64,000 nt of DNA from Neocallimastix lanati (nom. inval.) (GCA_016946835.1 JACVTC010000076.1:512501-576500), one strand, 5' to 3'. Counted from the first letter of the stretch, positions 32,638 through 43,358 are shown. A program made the numbers and translations. The notes: generated by a model not told the origin, from the sequence alone.

Positions 32638-33225
32638 AATTATCTTTGTTAAAATAAAATTTTATATTAATATGTTTAAGTTTCGAGTTTAATTCGCCAT
32701 TTCCAATTGTTGTTTTACTTGATAAGCTATCTGTAAATATAGTTATTGTAACGAATCCTTTAATTTTAGAAATCAGAAAATTGTACTTTTAAAAATATTT
32801 TATTTCTTTTTCTATAACATTTAGTTTATTTAAAGAAAATTCGATTTCTAGAACATTTTTATAATATAACCGAACTTTTTAATTGTTTTTCTCTGAAAAC
32901 TATAAATAGGAGTGGATTTTGAAGTAAAAACTAACTATTTTTCTTCCTGCTTTTATTAATTCACTAATTAATTTAATATATAATAATTAATAAACTATTT
33001 ACTTAAAAAAAACATATTTTACTATTACTATTACCATTTGTCTTAATCATTTTAGTATAGCCTACTGGCTTTACCTTTTCATTACATTTATTTGTTTTTT
33101 AATGTTTAATAATTCGAATATGATACTTCAAATCTAAAGTACTTTCTTTACACATTCTGAAGTGCTTATATATTCGGCTTCCATGGTAGATTGCTTTTTT
33201 GGAGTTCCAGCATATTGGGTTCCTT
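32386..33225 (-). pseudogene. Copia RNase H relic, split by a solo LTR
   Basis: Minus-strand frames spell copia RNase H. At about 33130-33210: AGTPKKQSTMEAEYISTSE. After the solo LTR (33086-32747): ITIFTDSLSSKTTIGNGE and LKHINIKFYFNKDN. After a poly-T tract: ALEYIQTQYMLADTLTKNI. It ends in an AT-rich frame. Upstream it is cut abruptly by the MULE fragment at about 33225. No reverse transcriptase remains. Confidence 0.75.
32747..33086 (+). repeat. Solo LTR of a chromovirus-like element
   Basis: 340 bp from TGTAACGAATCC to TTTTCATTACA, the same kind of termini as the nested chromovirus. Flanked by GTTAT (32742-32746) and TTTAT (33087-33091), a one-mismatch target duplication. A TATAAATAGG box is at 32901, followed about 45 bp later by TTCTTCCTGCTTTTATTAAT, matching TTCTTCGTGTTTTTATTAAT in the chromovirus LTR. 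Probably left by LTR-LTR recombination. Confidence 0.7.
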
Positions 33226-33228
33226 CCC

Positions 33229-33525
33229 ATAAGAATTATTTGTTTTAATAGAGGAAAAGAACAAGTTATTATAAAGAGAAAATTTAAATTTAATTTTTCA
33301 ACTTTAAAGAAAAATAATTCAAAAGTATATAGATGCACTGAATACAGAACAAAAAATAAATGTAAACCTTTTATTATTTTAAACGATAAGAAGAAGATCC
33401 TAAAGTATGAAGATTTATATAATCATCTTGAAAAAAAAGTGTGATATATCTATATCAATAACAAAACATAGAATTAAAGAAGAAGTAAGAAAAAGTTCTA
33501 CCCCTTTTGATATAAGACCAAAGTG
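33229..33525 (+). pseudogene. MULE transposase N-terminal fragment (FLYWCH-like finger)
   Basis: Reads GKEQVIIKRKFKFNF, KVYRCTEYRTKNKCKPFIIL and YNHLEKK, with Cys and His at FLYWCH positions. After a frameshift near 33440 it continues ISITKHRIKEEVRKSSTPF. It matches the N-terminal part of the remnant at 11472-12350. The transposase core is missing. It abuts the copia relic on the opposite strand. Confidence 0.65.
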
Positions 33526-33899
33526 AACATTTAATAAAATTCATTAGAATAGTTTTTAAATTAGAATATATGTAATTTAAATAAATTAATATATTATTAA
33601 TGTATTTAGGAAAAATATAAATAGAAGATACTTTTTACATTTTTTTTTTTTTTTTTTTTTTTTTGATGTAATTGTTATTAACTATTATTAATTATAAAAT
33701 ATTAAGAAAGAATATTTTTAATAAAAAATTTAATAAAAAAAATTTTTATCTTATTGTTATTGTAATCTATTTTAGTGTTTCTTTTACAGATATCATTTTG
33801 TAACTAAGATTGATTTAACAGAAAAGAAGAATTGAAATTTAAAAAAAGAAGAAAAAGTAATTAGAAATTACATGATAAGACTAATATTATAAAAAAGGA
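33526..33899. other. AT-rich spacer
   Basis: No gene. A 29-base T run at about 33637-33665. Weakly purine-rich towards the retroelement end at 33900. Confidence 0.5.
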
Positions 33900-34215
33900 T
33901 AATTTTATATACGCATAGTCACCAGTAAACCAATTTATTCATAATAGAATAAACTAGGTTTAAGGGGGAATGTTACAATATGAGAATTTATATATTAAAT
34001 GATTCTATAATAATGATAATATCAATTATTAATATAAACATAATATAATGTAATTAATTAATTAAAAGTATTCTAGAATCAAGACACATTTTTAGTATAA
34101 GTACATGTAAATTTCATTATGTTGAACATGACTAATTACCTATTTATATTTACTTATAAATAACCTTATTAATAAAACTTCATATTTAATAACATTAATA
34201 AATTAGATATAAAAA
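33900..34215 (+). mobile_element. Retroelement 3' end: purine tract and LTR remnant
   Basis: CACCAGTAAACCAATTTATTC leads to a purine tract AAGGGGGAA (33963-33971) and then TGTTACAATATGAGAATT, a typical 3' UTR, purine tract and LTR start. A shorter copy of the same junction lies at 38805-38865. The LTR continues through AAGTATTCTAGAATC and ATAACCTTATTAATAAAACT to about 34210; its end is uncertain. The cognate coding region is not obvious nearby. Confidence 0.5.
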
Positions 34216-34257
34216 AGAATATTTATTATTTTTTTTTTAATTATTATTTATTTAATT

Positions 34258-34292
<35 letters not shown>

Positions 34293-34432
34293 ACTACGAA
34301 AATACGCCATATTGCGAAATGCACGATTGAGAAATACAATTCTCCCATTTAAAATTAAATATTAAGGGGGCATTTCGCCAATTTTTTTGAAAACATATGG
34401 CGTATTAAAAAAGGTTGCATTTGCCAAATTGA

Positions 34433-34464
<32 letters not shown>

Positions 34465-34907
34465 AAATAAAAAAATAAAATATCTTTATAATTAAGTATA
34501 TTTTTATAATTAAATACTATAAATAACTATTTTATTTTTATTTTACAAAATATTAAAATATATCGTTATAATTAAATATATTTTAAATATAATAAAAACA
34601 AATTCAAAAAAAAAATTAATTTGAATTTTTATTTTTTTTTTTTTTATTTATTCATTCATTTATATCAATACGAAACTTGACAAATTGTAACTTGGGGAAA
34701 TGCAACTCTCCCATTAAGGATTATTTTTTTTTTTTAAATTAAATATTAAGGGTTATTTTTTTTTTAAAAAAATTATAGAATGTGGTGAATTTGAAATAAT
34801 GTGGCTTATATATATTTTAAATTAAAGTCATACATATCTATACAATCATATTTAACTGTTTAATTAATAGTTGTTACATTTAACTACATACATTTTATAG
34901 TCCCAAT
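34216..34907. repeat. Spacer with TACGCC-type repeat fragments
   Basis: Near 34297-34425: ACGAAAATACGCCATATTGC, TACAATTCTCCCATTTAAA and CATTTCGCCAATTTTTTT. Similar pieces are at 5670-5710, 10826-10860 and 34672-34720 (GAAATGCAACTCTCCCATTA). GTGGCTTATATATATTTTA at 34800 recurs at 5407. Looks like fragments of one degraded dispersed repeat. No gene. Confidence 0.45.
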
Positions 34908-35984
34908 CTACTTTCGTATGGTATTATCACTATCGACAGCACCATGTTTAATTAGACATTCTATTGTTGGTGTATATCCAATGACTTTTGCAATAGTTAA
35001 AGGTGAATAATCTTCATCTTCCATATTACATGATATTGAAGTGTTAAAATAATTAACATCAGCTCCTTGTTCAATTAAATATTCTACAAGATCAAAAGAT
35101 TCACAGTAAATACCATTGTCGATATTTTCGATTGCAAAAATTAAAGGTGTTTTATAAGAATGACAACAATATTCTATACATTCACTGACATAACAATTAA
35201 TATTAACATCAGCACCATGCTTAATTAAATATTTTATAATGGATATATTGATTGTTTTAATTGCTGTAATTAAAGGTATTTTTTCTTCTTCGTATAATGA
35301 TAAAGGTTGTATATAGTATCTTTTGTATTCTCCTTTATTAATATCGGCACCGTGTTCAATTAAAAATTTTACAATATTTATACAATCATATAAACAAGCA
35401 ACGTTTAAAGGAGTATCTCGTACATACATATCATTTGTTTTATATAATGAACGAGATCTTTTATATTCCAAATCGACTGATTTATCAAAATCTAATATAT
35501 CATTTAAATCTTTATTATTTGCAATGAGTATATTATCTAAGTCTGTTTGCGACAAAGGTTTTTTATTTTTATAATTATTGATGAGAAACTGTAAAACCAA
35601 ATTGTTATTAAAAGTATAATATTGAATTATGATTTTTAAAAAATTAACTGCCTCATTTCTTTTTCTTTTTATTATTAAACAAATAAATTTATTAGATATT
35701 TTATAATTCCGTTTTAACAGGTATTTCAATTGTTTCTTATTAATAAACTCGTTATTATTTAGAGATTTGTTATCAGAGCAATATTTATAGTCAAAGTCTA
35801 CCAAAATATCAAAAATATCAAAATTATTACTTTTAATAGCGGTTTCATATATATTATTTTTTGGATTGAAAATTATATTAAAATCTGATATTTCCAATCC
35901 TTTTAAAAAAATAATTAATTGGTCATTACATTTATTGTTAATAAATTTAATACATTCTGTTATTAATGTTGAATGTGAAGACAT
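34908..35984 (-). CDS. Divergent ankyrin-repeat protein related to the local family
   Basis: 358 residues from MSSHSTLITECIKFIN. Sequence complexity is much higher than in the other ankyrin genes. Residues about 80-155 align with the family N-terminal domain: KKQLKYLLKRNY, then FICLIIKRKRNEAVNFLKII, then LVLQFLINNYKNKKPLSQTD. These correspond to TPEKLKSLINDN, SLIKLLIKENEMELLKIIFD and FIKWLLLLYKNKAFISTEE. About four irregular ankyrin repeats follow (DTPLNVACLYDCINIVKFLI, HGADVNINC, DLVEYLIEQGADVNYF, TPTIECLIKHGAVD). It seems intact and single-copy. Its ankyrin repeats are diverse rather than homogenised, so it may be the conserved ancestor-type gene. Confidence 0.9.
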   Translation of the reverse strand: MSSHSTLITECIKFINNKCNDQLIIFLKGLEISDFNIIFNPKNNIYETAIKSNNFDIFDILVDFDYKYCSDNKSLNNNEFINKKQLKYLLKRNYKISNKFICLIIKRKRNEAVNFLKIIIQYYTFNNNLVLQFLINNYKNKKPLSQTDLDNILIANNKDLNDILDFDKSVDLEYKRSRSLYKTNDMYVRDTPLNVACLYDCINIVKFLIEHGADINKGEYKRYYIQPLSLYEEEKIPLITAIKTINISIIKYLIKHGADVNINCYVSECIEYCCHSYKTPLIFAIENIDNGIYCESFDLVEYLIEQGADVNYFNTSISCNMEDEDYSPLTIAKVIGYTPTIECLIKHGAVDSDNTIRK

Positions 35985-36272
35985 TATTTTATATCACAAG
36001 GAAATAAGATCTATTAATTAATCAATTAATCTATATATATACTTTTATACTTTTTTTTTTTTTTTTTTTTCTTAAAAAAAAAAAAAAAAAAATAAACATT
36101 ATTAAATAATAATCAATATGTTAAAATTAAATAAAATAAAAAAAAAAAATTAAAAAAGATTTTTTTTTTATAATTATTTAAAAACGCCTTAATTTTTCTT
36201 AGTTTATATTCCACTGAACCATTTTGTTTGAATTTTCATAGTTTAAAATAATCTACTGAACCAATTTGTTTG

Positions 36273-36306
<34 letters not shown>

Positions 36307-36667
36307 TTAAAAAATTTATTGAATTTGAATTTGATAAAAATTTTTATAAAGCTTAATCGATAGTTACATCGTTACAGCTCCCTCAATGTTCCCAAAAATA
36401 ATCCTTACAGTATTTTAGGATTAAATATATATTATGGTGTATTACCATCTTCTTTTCCTTCCATAAATTGACTTTCCATATTACTTTTATTTTTTTTTTT
36501 TTTTATTTTTTTTTTTATATTTGATTTATTATTTAATTATATATATAAATATTTTTTAATTTTTTTTTCAATATTTTTAAATATATTAATTAAATAAATA
36601 TATATCTATTTATAATCAAATGTTCATAATTTAAATAATATTTTCATTTTCATTTTTATTATTATTA
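35985..36667. other. AT-rich spacer
   Basis: No gene. A 28-bp near-direct repeat (ACTGAACCATTTTGTTTGAA and ACTGAACCAATTTGTTTGAA at about 36212 and 36254) and a GC-richer bit ATCGTTACAGCTCCCTCAAT near 36368. The ankyrin 3' flank block is at 36612-36690. Confidence 0.5.
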
Positions 36668-37201
36668 CTAGATATTAATAAATAAAAATAATGGTATTTC
36701 ATCATCCTTGTTTTCTTTATTTATATCTGCTCCGTGATCCACTATGTATTGTACTAAATCTTCATTTCCACTTCTATATGCATTCAATAATGGTGTTTTA
36801 CCATTCTGATTTTCTTTATTTATATCTAATTCATGTTCTACTAAATAATTTATAAAATTTTTATTCATATTTTCAAATTTATAATTATTCCAATATAAAA
36901 ACTTAGTATAAATATTATATTTTTTTTTTCATAATCTATTATTATTTTATATTTATCTTTATGGATTTCTTGATTTAAATTATTTAATGAAATAAAATCA
37001 TTATCATAAATTTTTAAATTATCAAAAATAATTTTTAATTACTTTATTTCATTTTTTTTTATTAGAAATTTTATTAAAGAAGAAGATATATATAAATCAT
37101 GGTGATTATCATTTATTAGATTATTTAATATTATAGGTGTAACTTTGTTTTTTCATTATATGTTTCTAATAATATATCTTTCTTATTTATACTGTTATTC
37201 A
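36668..37201 (-). pseudogene. Ankyrin family pseudogene, heavily deleted
   Basis: Starts MNNSINKKDILLETYNEKT at 37201 and hits a stop within about 25 codons because of an indel near 37150. The family N-terminal domain is readable in pieces but has lost the WLLLLYKNKAF segment (deletion near 36995). Only two ankyrin repeats remain (36668-36868: ENQNGKTPLLNAYRSGNEDL), which run directly into the 3' flank block, so the repeat array has collapsed. Confidence 0.8.
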
Positions 37202-37393
37202 TATTTTTTTTTTATTCGCTGATATTCTTTTTTTTTTTTTTTTTTTTTATTATTAGAATTTTTATTTAATTAAAATTTATTTTCTTAATAAATAAAAAAA
37301 TGTACTAATATATATATATATAAAATAAAATTAAAAATAAAACAAAAAAAGAAACAAAAAAGAAACTAAACAACAAAAAAATAATAATAAAAA

Positions 37394-37419
37394 AGAATAT
37401 CTTTATATAGAGGATAATT
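37394..37419 (-). promoter_or_regulatory. TATA-box core promoter (upstream of pseudogene)
   Basis: On the minus strand AATTATCCTC, then TATATAAAGATATT, about 195-220 bp upstream of the pseudogene start at 37201. Kept although the gene is dead. Confidence 0.5.
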
Positions 37420-38058
37420 AAAATTAAAAAAAAAAAAAAATGGAATTAAAAAAAAAAATTTTAATTATAAAAATTAAATAAATTTAAAGTTTTAATTAAT
37501 TTTAAAATTATTAAAAAAAAAATTTAAAAATTTATGGAACTAAAAAAAAATAAATTAAAAATAATAATAACAAAAATTATTATTTATAATTTTTTATTTT
37601 TTTTTTTTTTTTTATATTTAATACTTTTAATTTTTATTTTATTTTTTTTGGATGATTTCATTACAAGAACTAAAAATATCATAAAAAAAAATTAAAAATT
37701 AAAAATTATTAAAAATTAAATATTATTAAAAATTAAATATTATAATTTATATATATATAAAATATCAATTAACAAATTAAAAAAAAAAAAAAAAAAAAAT
37801 TAAAAAATTCACTATTTTTAAATATATAATTATATATATAATTATATCCCTTCTATATCTCTTTAAATCCAATAATTAAAGCTAATATGAAATATTCAAA
37901 ACATATATATTTATATACATGATATATATTGGTATCATCATAGTTAATTCGTGATATCCATATATTAAAAAAAAATAATAAAATTTAATCCATTTTTTAA
38001 TTTTTATTATCATCATCATTATTATTATTATTATTATTTATTATTATTATTATTATTA

Positions 38059-38121
<63 letters not shown>

Positions 38122-38474
38122 TTTAAATTTAATTTGAAACCTATTCAAAGGAATTCAGTTTCATCAGCAATGAAATACTAATAATATTTAATTTAAATCA
38201 ACAATAAAAATTATTTATTGAAATTAAAAGAAAAAAATATTAATATATATAAAGAAAATATTTATGTATATAAATATATAATAAAAATAAAAATAAAAAT
38301 AAAAATAAAAATAAAAATAAAAATAAAAATAAAAATAAAAATAAAAATAAAAATAAAAATAAAAATAAAAATAAAAATAAAATTTTTATATTTATATATT
38401 TATATAGAAATTAAATAAATAAAGATATTACATAAATAAAATTAAATAAATAAATATATTAAATAAATAAATAA

Positions 38475-38514
<40 letters not shown>

Positions 38515-38689
38515 ATTTTAAAAAATCATCATAATATTATTATAATTGTATATAGATATCTAAAAATAAAAATTAAAAATTAAAAATTAAAAAGAAAATT
38601 ATATTAAATAATAACAAATAAATATTATATTATACATGTTTAATATAGAAATTAAAAAATTACATAATAAAATAAGATAAAATAGTATA
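37420..38689. repeat. Cassette upstream region with microsatellites
   Basis: Far block of the cassette at about 37750-37950. A nearly pure ATT array of about 100 bp at 38010-38120. A TAAAAA hexanucleotide array (AAAATA units) at 38279-38382, giving a spurious IKIKIK frame. An A run of about 40 at 38478-38513. No gene. Confidence 0.65.
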
Positions 38690-38870
38690 CTTTCATATGC
38701 ATAAAATAATGGTGTTTCACCATTTCGATTTTTATTAGTTATATCTGCTCCTTGTTCCACCAAGTATTCTACTAAATCTTCATTTTTTCTTTCAAATACA
38801 CTTATTTCACCAGTAAACCAATTTATTCATGATAGAATAATTAATTTTTAAGGGGAATGTTAGAATATGT
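38690..38870 (-). pseudogene. Single ankyrin-repeat fragment fused to a retroelement end
   Basis: 38695-38795 matches one ankyrin repeat on the minus strand (AEIT/NKNRNGETPLF type). It stops abruptly and is followed by CACCAGTAAACCAATTTATTC, a purine tract and TGTTAGAATATG, the same retroelement 3' end as at 33920-33985. A recombination or insertion junction lies near 38808. Confidence 0.55.
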
Positions 38871-39040
38871 TATATATATATATATATTTTTTAAAAAAAA
38901 AGGATTGAAAAATATTGTAATATGTTTCATCTTATTATATTTTAGTTATTTTAATTTATTACTATTATTATTATTATTACTATTATTATTATTATTATTA
39001 AGTTTAGTAATAACATTATTAAAATATATTGATTTGATGT

Positions 39041-39421
39041 TGCTATAAAACAAGGTATTAAAGGAGCTTAAACGATGATACATTAAAATACGTTCACACA
39101 AGAACTTTATTTAATATAAGCAGTAGTAAAATACAAAATACACCTAAAACTTTGTCTAGAATTTAATTGAATAATAATACCATTTACATTTAAGATATTG
39201 AAATAAATATACAATACTACTATTGTCTTCAAAGAAAGTGGTGGTAGAGTTCACAGAAAGTTGTTATAAAATGTTGTTCCATGTAATGGGGTGAAGTGGT
39301 TTGGTTAAAAGGTGATACAGTCATTTTAATTTTTACCCAATGGATATTTGAATATTACAGCAATGTTTTTTTTTTTTTTAAAAAAAAAATGATTAGAATG
39401 AAATAATTAGATTTCATCAAT

Positions 39422-39460
<39 letters not shown>

Positions 39461-39470
39461 TTTATTTTAT
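39041..39470. repeat. Dispersed repeat II, second copy
   Basis: Shares ACAAGGTA, CGATGATACATTAAAAT, TAGTAAAATAC, TTTGTCTAGAATTTAA and ATGTTGTTCCATGTAATGGG with 14296-14690, and its last part with 42241-42350. No coding capacity. It again lies just 3' of an ankyrin gene. Confidence 0.65.
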
Positions 39471-39622
39471 TTGGAAGTAAAATAAATAATTTTAACTTGT
39501 ATTACTCATTAATTTTTGCTTTCTCACAATCTTAAATAGATGAGTAAAAAAGAAAAAAAATAAAAACTTTTTTCTATGTTCCTTCTTTAGTATAAATTTT
39601 AGCTTTAGATTCTACTAAATTT

Positions 39623-41459
39623 TTATTTAAATATTAAACTTTTTTTATTTAAATCTGCTCCATGTTCCTCTAAGTATTTTACTAAATCTTTATTCATACT
39701 TACATTTGCATAAAATAATGGTGTTAAGCCATATTCATCTTTTTTATTTATATATGCTCCATGTTCTACCAAGTATTCTACTAAATCTTTATTTCCACTT
39801 CTACATGCTCTAAATAATGATGTTGAACCAAAATAATTTTCTTTATTTATATCTAATCCATGTTCTACTAAGTACTCTACTAAGTCTTTATTTCCACTTT
39901 CACATGCTCCAAATAATAGTGTTTCACCATCGTTATATACTTTATTCATATCAGCTTCATGGTCTACTAAGAATTCTACTAAATTTTTGTTTCCACTTTT
40001 ACATGCTTTATATAATACTGTATCACCACGTTTATTAACTTTATTTATATCTGCTCCATGTTCCAACAAGTATTTAACTAAATCTATATTTTCCACTTTC
40101 ACATGCAATAAATAATGCTGTTTCACCTAGATATCTATCTTTTTTATTTACATCTGTTCCATGTTCCACCAAATATTCTACTAAATCTTTATTTCCACTT
40201 CTACATGCATCAAATAATAGTGTTTCCTTAAACGGATTTTCCTTATTTATATCTAATCCATGTTTTACTAAGTATTCTACTAAATCTTTATTTCCTCTTT
40301 CACATGCTTTATATAATACTGTGTTACCAAATTTATTAAATTCATTTATATTTGCTCCATGTTTCACCAAGTATTCAACTAAATCTTTATTTCCACTTTT
40401 ACATGCATTAAATATTGATGTTTCTCCACTTACCTTAGCTTTTTTATTTATACATGCTCCATTTTCCACCAAGTATTCTACTAAATCTTTATTTCCATTT
40501 AAACATGCATTAAATAATGGTGTTGAGTTATACCAATTTTCTTTGTTTATATTTGCTCCATGTTCCACCAAATATTCTACTAAATCTTTATTTCCACTTT
40601 CACATGCTCTAAATAATGGTGTTTCATGAGCTTCATTTTCTTTATTTATATCTAATCCATGTTCTACTAAGTATTCAACTAAATCTTTATTTCCACTTCT
40701 ACATGAAATAAATAATACTGTTTCACCATCATTATTTTTTTTATTTATATTTGCTCCATGTTCCACCAAGTATTCTACTAAATTTTTGTCTCCATTTCTA
40801 CATGCAATAAATAATACAGTTTCACCCTTCCGATTTTCTTGATTTACATCTGTTCCATGTTCTACCAAATATTCTATTAAATCTTTATTTCCACTTTTAA
40901 ATGCATAAAATAATGGCGTTTCACCATTTCGTTTCTTTTTATTTATATCTTCTCCATGTTCTACTAAATAATTTATTAAATTTTTATTCATATTTTCAAT
41001 TTTATAAAACTTCAGGTTATAAGGCTTATAATAAATACTATATTTTTTTTCATAATCTATTATTATTTTATATTTATCTTTAGAGATTTCTTGATTTAAA
41101 TTCTTAATCGAAATAAAAGTTTTATTTTTATATAGTAAAAGTAACCATTTAATAAATTCATTATCATAAAACTTCAAATTATTAAAAATAATTTTTAATA
41201 ACTCAATTTCATACTCTTTATTAAATAATTTTATCAAAGAAGAAGATATATATAAATCATGGGGATTATCATTTATTAGACTTTCTAATTTTTCTGGAGT
41301 GAGTTTTTTTTCATTATATATTTCCAATAATATATCATTTTTATTTATACTGTTAGGCATATTTATTTTATTTTTCTTTTTTATTTTTTTTTTGCTGTTG
41401 TTGTTTTTATTAATATCTTTTCTATAATTAATTTTTATTTTCTTAATAAATAAAAACAT
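39623..41459 (-). pseudogene. Ankyrin-repeat gene with a 1-bp frameshift
   Basis: The first part (40074-41459, 461 codons) has a lysine-rich leader. The family-type start is Met34 (MPNSINKNDILLEIYNE, 41360). Then come the N-terminal domain and nine ankyrin repeats, ending ..FIACESGKYRFS. At about 40085-40092 the usual AATCTTTATTTCCAC reads AATCTATATTTTCCAC, one base longer. The frame resumes for about five more repeats (39623-40100: YLLEHGADINKVNKRGDT onward) and a short cap ending KKSLIFK. Joined length would be about 590 residues from Met34. The insertion sits in a T run, so a sequencing error is possible. Confidence 0.85.
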
Positions 41460-41537
41460 GTATAATTAATAATTACTATAGATATCCTTCAAATATTTTA
41501 ATCAAATATATATATACAAATAAAAAAAAAAAAAAAA

Positions 41538-41562
41538 AGGATTTTCTTTATAGATTTAAAAA
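41538..41562 (-). promoter_or_regulatory. Degenerate ankyrin-family promoter
   Basis: Minus strand TTTAAATCTATAAAGAAAAT, about 180 bp upstream of Met34 (41360). It retains a CTATAAAG TATA-like core but has lost the ATTATCG part. Confidence 0.4.
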
Positions 41563-41639
41563 ATTTAAATAAATTTAAAATTTAATTGGATATTCTAAAT
41601 TTATTAAAAGAAAATTTTAAATGTTGGAATTAAAAAAAA

Positions 41640-42240
41640 AAATAAAATCAAAATATAATAAATAATAATAATAATAAATAATAAATAATAAATAATAATA
41701 ATAATAAATAATAAATAATATATAATAAATAATAAATAATAATAAATAATTAATAATAAAAAGAGTATTTTTTAATAAATAATAAATAATAAATAATAAA
41801 AAGAGTATTTTTTAATAAATAATAAATAATAAATAATAAAAAGAGTATTTTTTAATAAATAATAAATAATAAATAATAAATAATAAATAATAATAAATAA
41901 TAAATAATAAATAATAAAAAAGAGTATTTATTAATAAATAATAAATAATAAAAAAGAGTATTTATTAATAAATAATAAATAATAAATAATAAATAATAAA
42001 AAAGAGTATTTATTAATAAATAATAAATAATAAATAATAAATAATAATAATAAATAATAAATAATAAATAATAAATAATAAATAATAAATAATAAATAAT
42101 AAATAATAAATAATAAATAATAAATTATAAATAATAAATAATAAATAATAAATAATAAATAATAATAATAAATAATAATAATAAATAATAAATAATAAAT
42201 AATAAATAATAAATAATAAAAAGAGTATTTTTTAATAAAT
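41640..42240. repeat. AAT/AATA microsatellite array
   Basis: About 600 bp of ATAATAAATAATAAATAA units. AAAAAGAGTATTTTTTAATA and AAAAGAGTATTTATTAATA inserts are interspersed at least seven times. No gene. Confidence 0.85.
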
Positions 42241-42720
42241 CATAAAATGTTGTTCCATGTAATGGGGTGGTGTGGTATGGTTAAAAGGTGATACAGTCAT
42301 TTTAATTTTTATCCATTGGATATTTGAATATTTTAGCAATGTCTTTTTTTTTTTTTTTTTTTTTTAATTTTTAATTTTATTTGAAAATAAAATAAATAAT
42401 TTTAAATTGAATTATTCATTAATTTTTGCTTTTTCACAATCTAAAATAGATGAGTAGAAAAAAAAAAAAAAAAAAAACTTTTTTTTATGTTCCTTCTTTA
42501 GCTAAACTTTTAGCTTTAGATTCTACTAAATTTTTATTTCGTTAACTTTTTTTATGTTCCTTCTTTAGCTAAACTTTTAGCTTTAGATTCTACTAAATTT
42601 TTATTTCGTTAACTTTTTTTATCTAAATCTACAGCTTTTATCATAATTTATAATTCAATTAATTTTCTTTTTTTTTAATATAATATTGTTACCGTCAAAA
42701 GATTCTTTTGCTATGAATCT
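42241..42720. repeat. Dispersed repeat II (partial) and a 67-bp tandem duplication
   Basis: 42241-42350 matches 39265-39370 (ATGTTGTTCCATGTAATGGG, GGTGATACAGTCATTTTAA). 42487-42620 holds two copies of a 67-bp unit (ATGTTCCTTCTTTAGCTAAA, TTTAGCTTTAGATTCTACTA) related to 39575-39640, the 3' end of the preceding ankyrin gene. Confidence 0.6.
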
Positions 42721-42727
42721 TTTTAAG

Positions 42728-42860
42728 TGCCATATGAGACTCTTAATCTGTTAAAAGTTAGGATTTTATGGTTTATAATTATGTCAATTTATTAAAATAT
42801 TTTATGATAAAGAGTTAATAGCACCTAAATTAAATGCTTTTATAATAATACATTGTGGCT
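42728..42860 (-). mobile_element. Copia LTR end with primer-site remnant
   Basis: On the minus strand an LTR-like end ..CTTTTAACA (at 42749) is followed by GATTAAGAGTCTCATATGGC, the same primer-binding sequence as in the complete copia. Only this junction is clear; no coding region follows. Confidence 0.5.
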
Positions 42861-42879
42861 AATACATTAATTATATTAC

Positions 42880-43215
42880 AATGTGTTTCAACACATTGGA
42901 AGCTTATTTTTCGAATGTGTTGCATTTAGCAAATTTCTATAATACAAATTTTCAATACGCCATTTATTTTTAATGGCTAGTAAATTTTATTGTTAACGCC
43001 ATAAAATATTTTAATAAAATTATATGTAAAAAAAATAAATGTACAAATATATAAATAAAAAATGTAGTAATATAAATATATAAATAAAATAAAATAAAAT
43101 AAAATAAATAGTTGAAATATGAATATAAAGTACAGATTGAATAAAATAAAATAAAATAAATAGTTGAAATATGAATATAAAGTACAGATTGAATAAAATA
43201 AAATAAAATAGCATA
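42880..43215 (-). repeat. Dispersed GGCGTT element, copy C, with minisatellite
   Basis: The reverse complement matches copies A and B (TTTTATGGCGTTAACAATAA, CATTAAAAATAAATGGCGTA). Beyond the core, at 43085-43205, are two 52-bp units with AAAGTACAGATTGAATAAAA, the minisatellite also found singly near copy B and five-fold at 63655-63965. Confidence 0.65.
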
Positions 43216-43358
43216 TTATTTATATATATATATATATATATATTAGATCAATTTAATGGAAGCATGATTTAATCATCAATTAAAAAAAAAAAAAAAATTT
43301 AAACTGATAAATTATTATCTTTATTTATATGTAATTAATTAAGTAGTTTTTTTTTATG

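Noticed and set aside
38218-38418. 66-codon frame of IKIKIK repeats.
   Set aside because: Pure translation of an AAAATA microsatellite.
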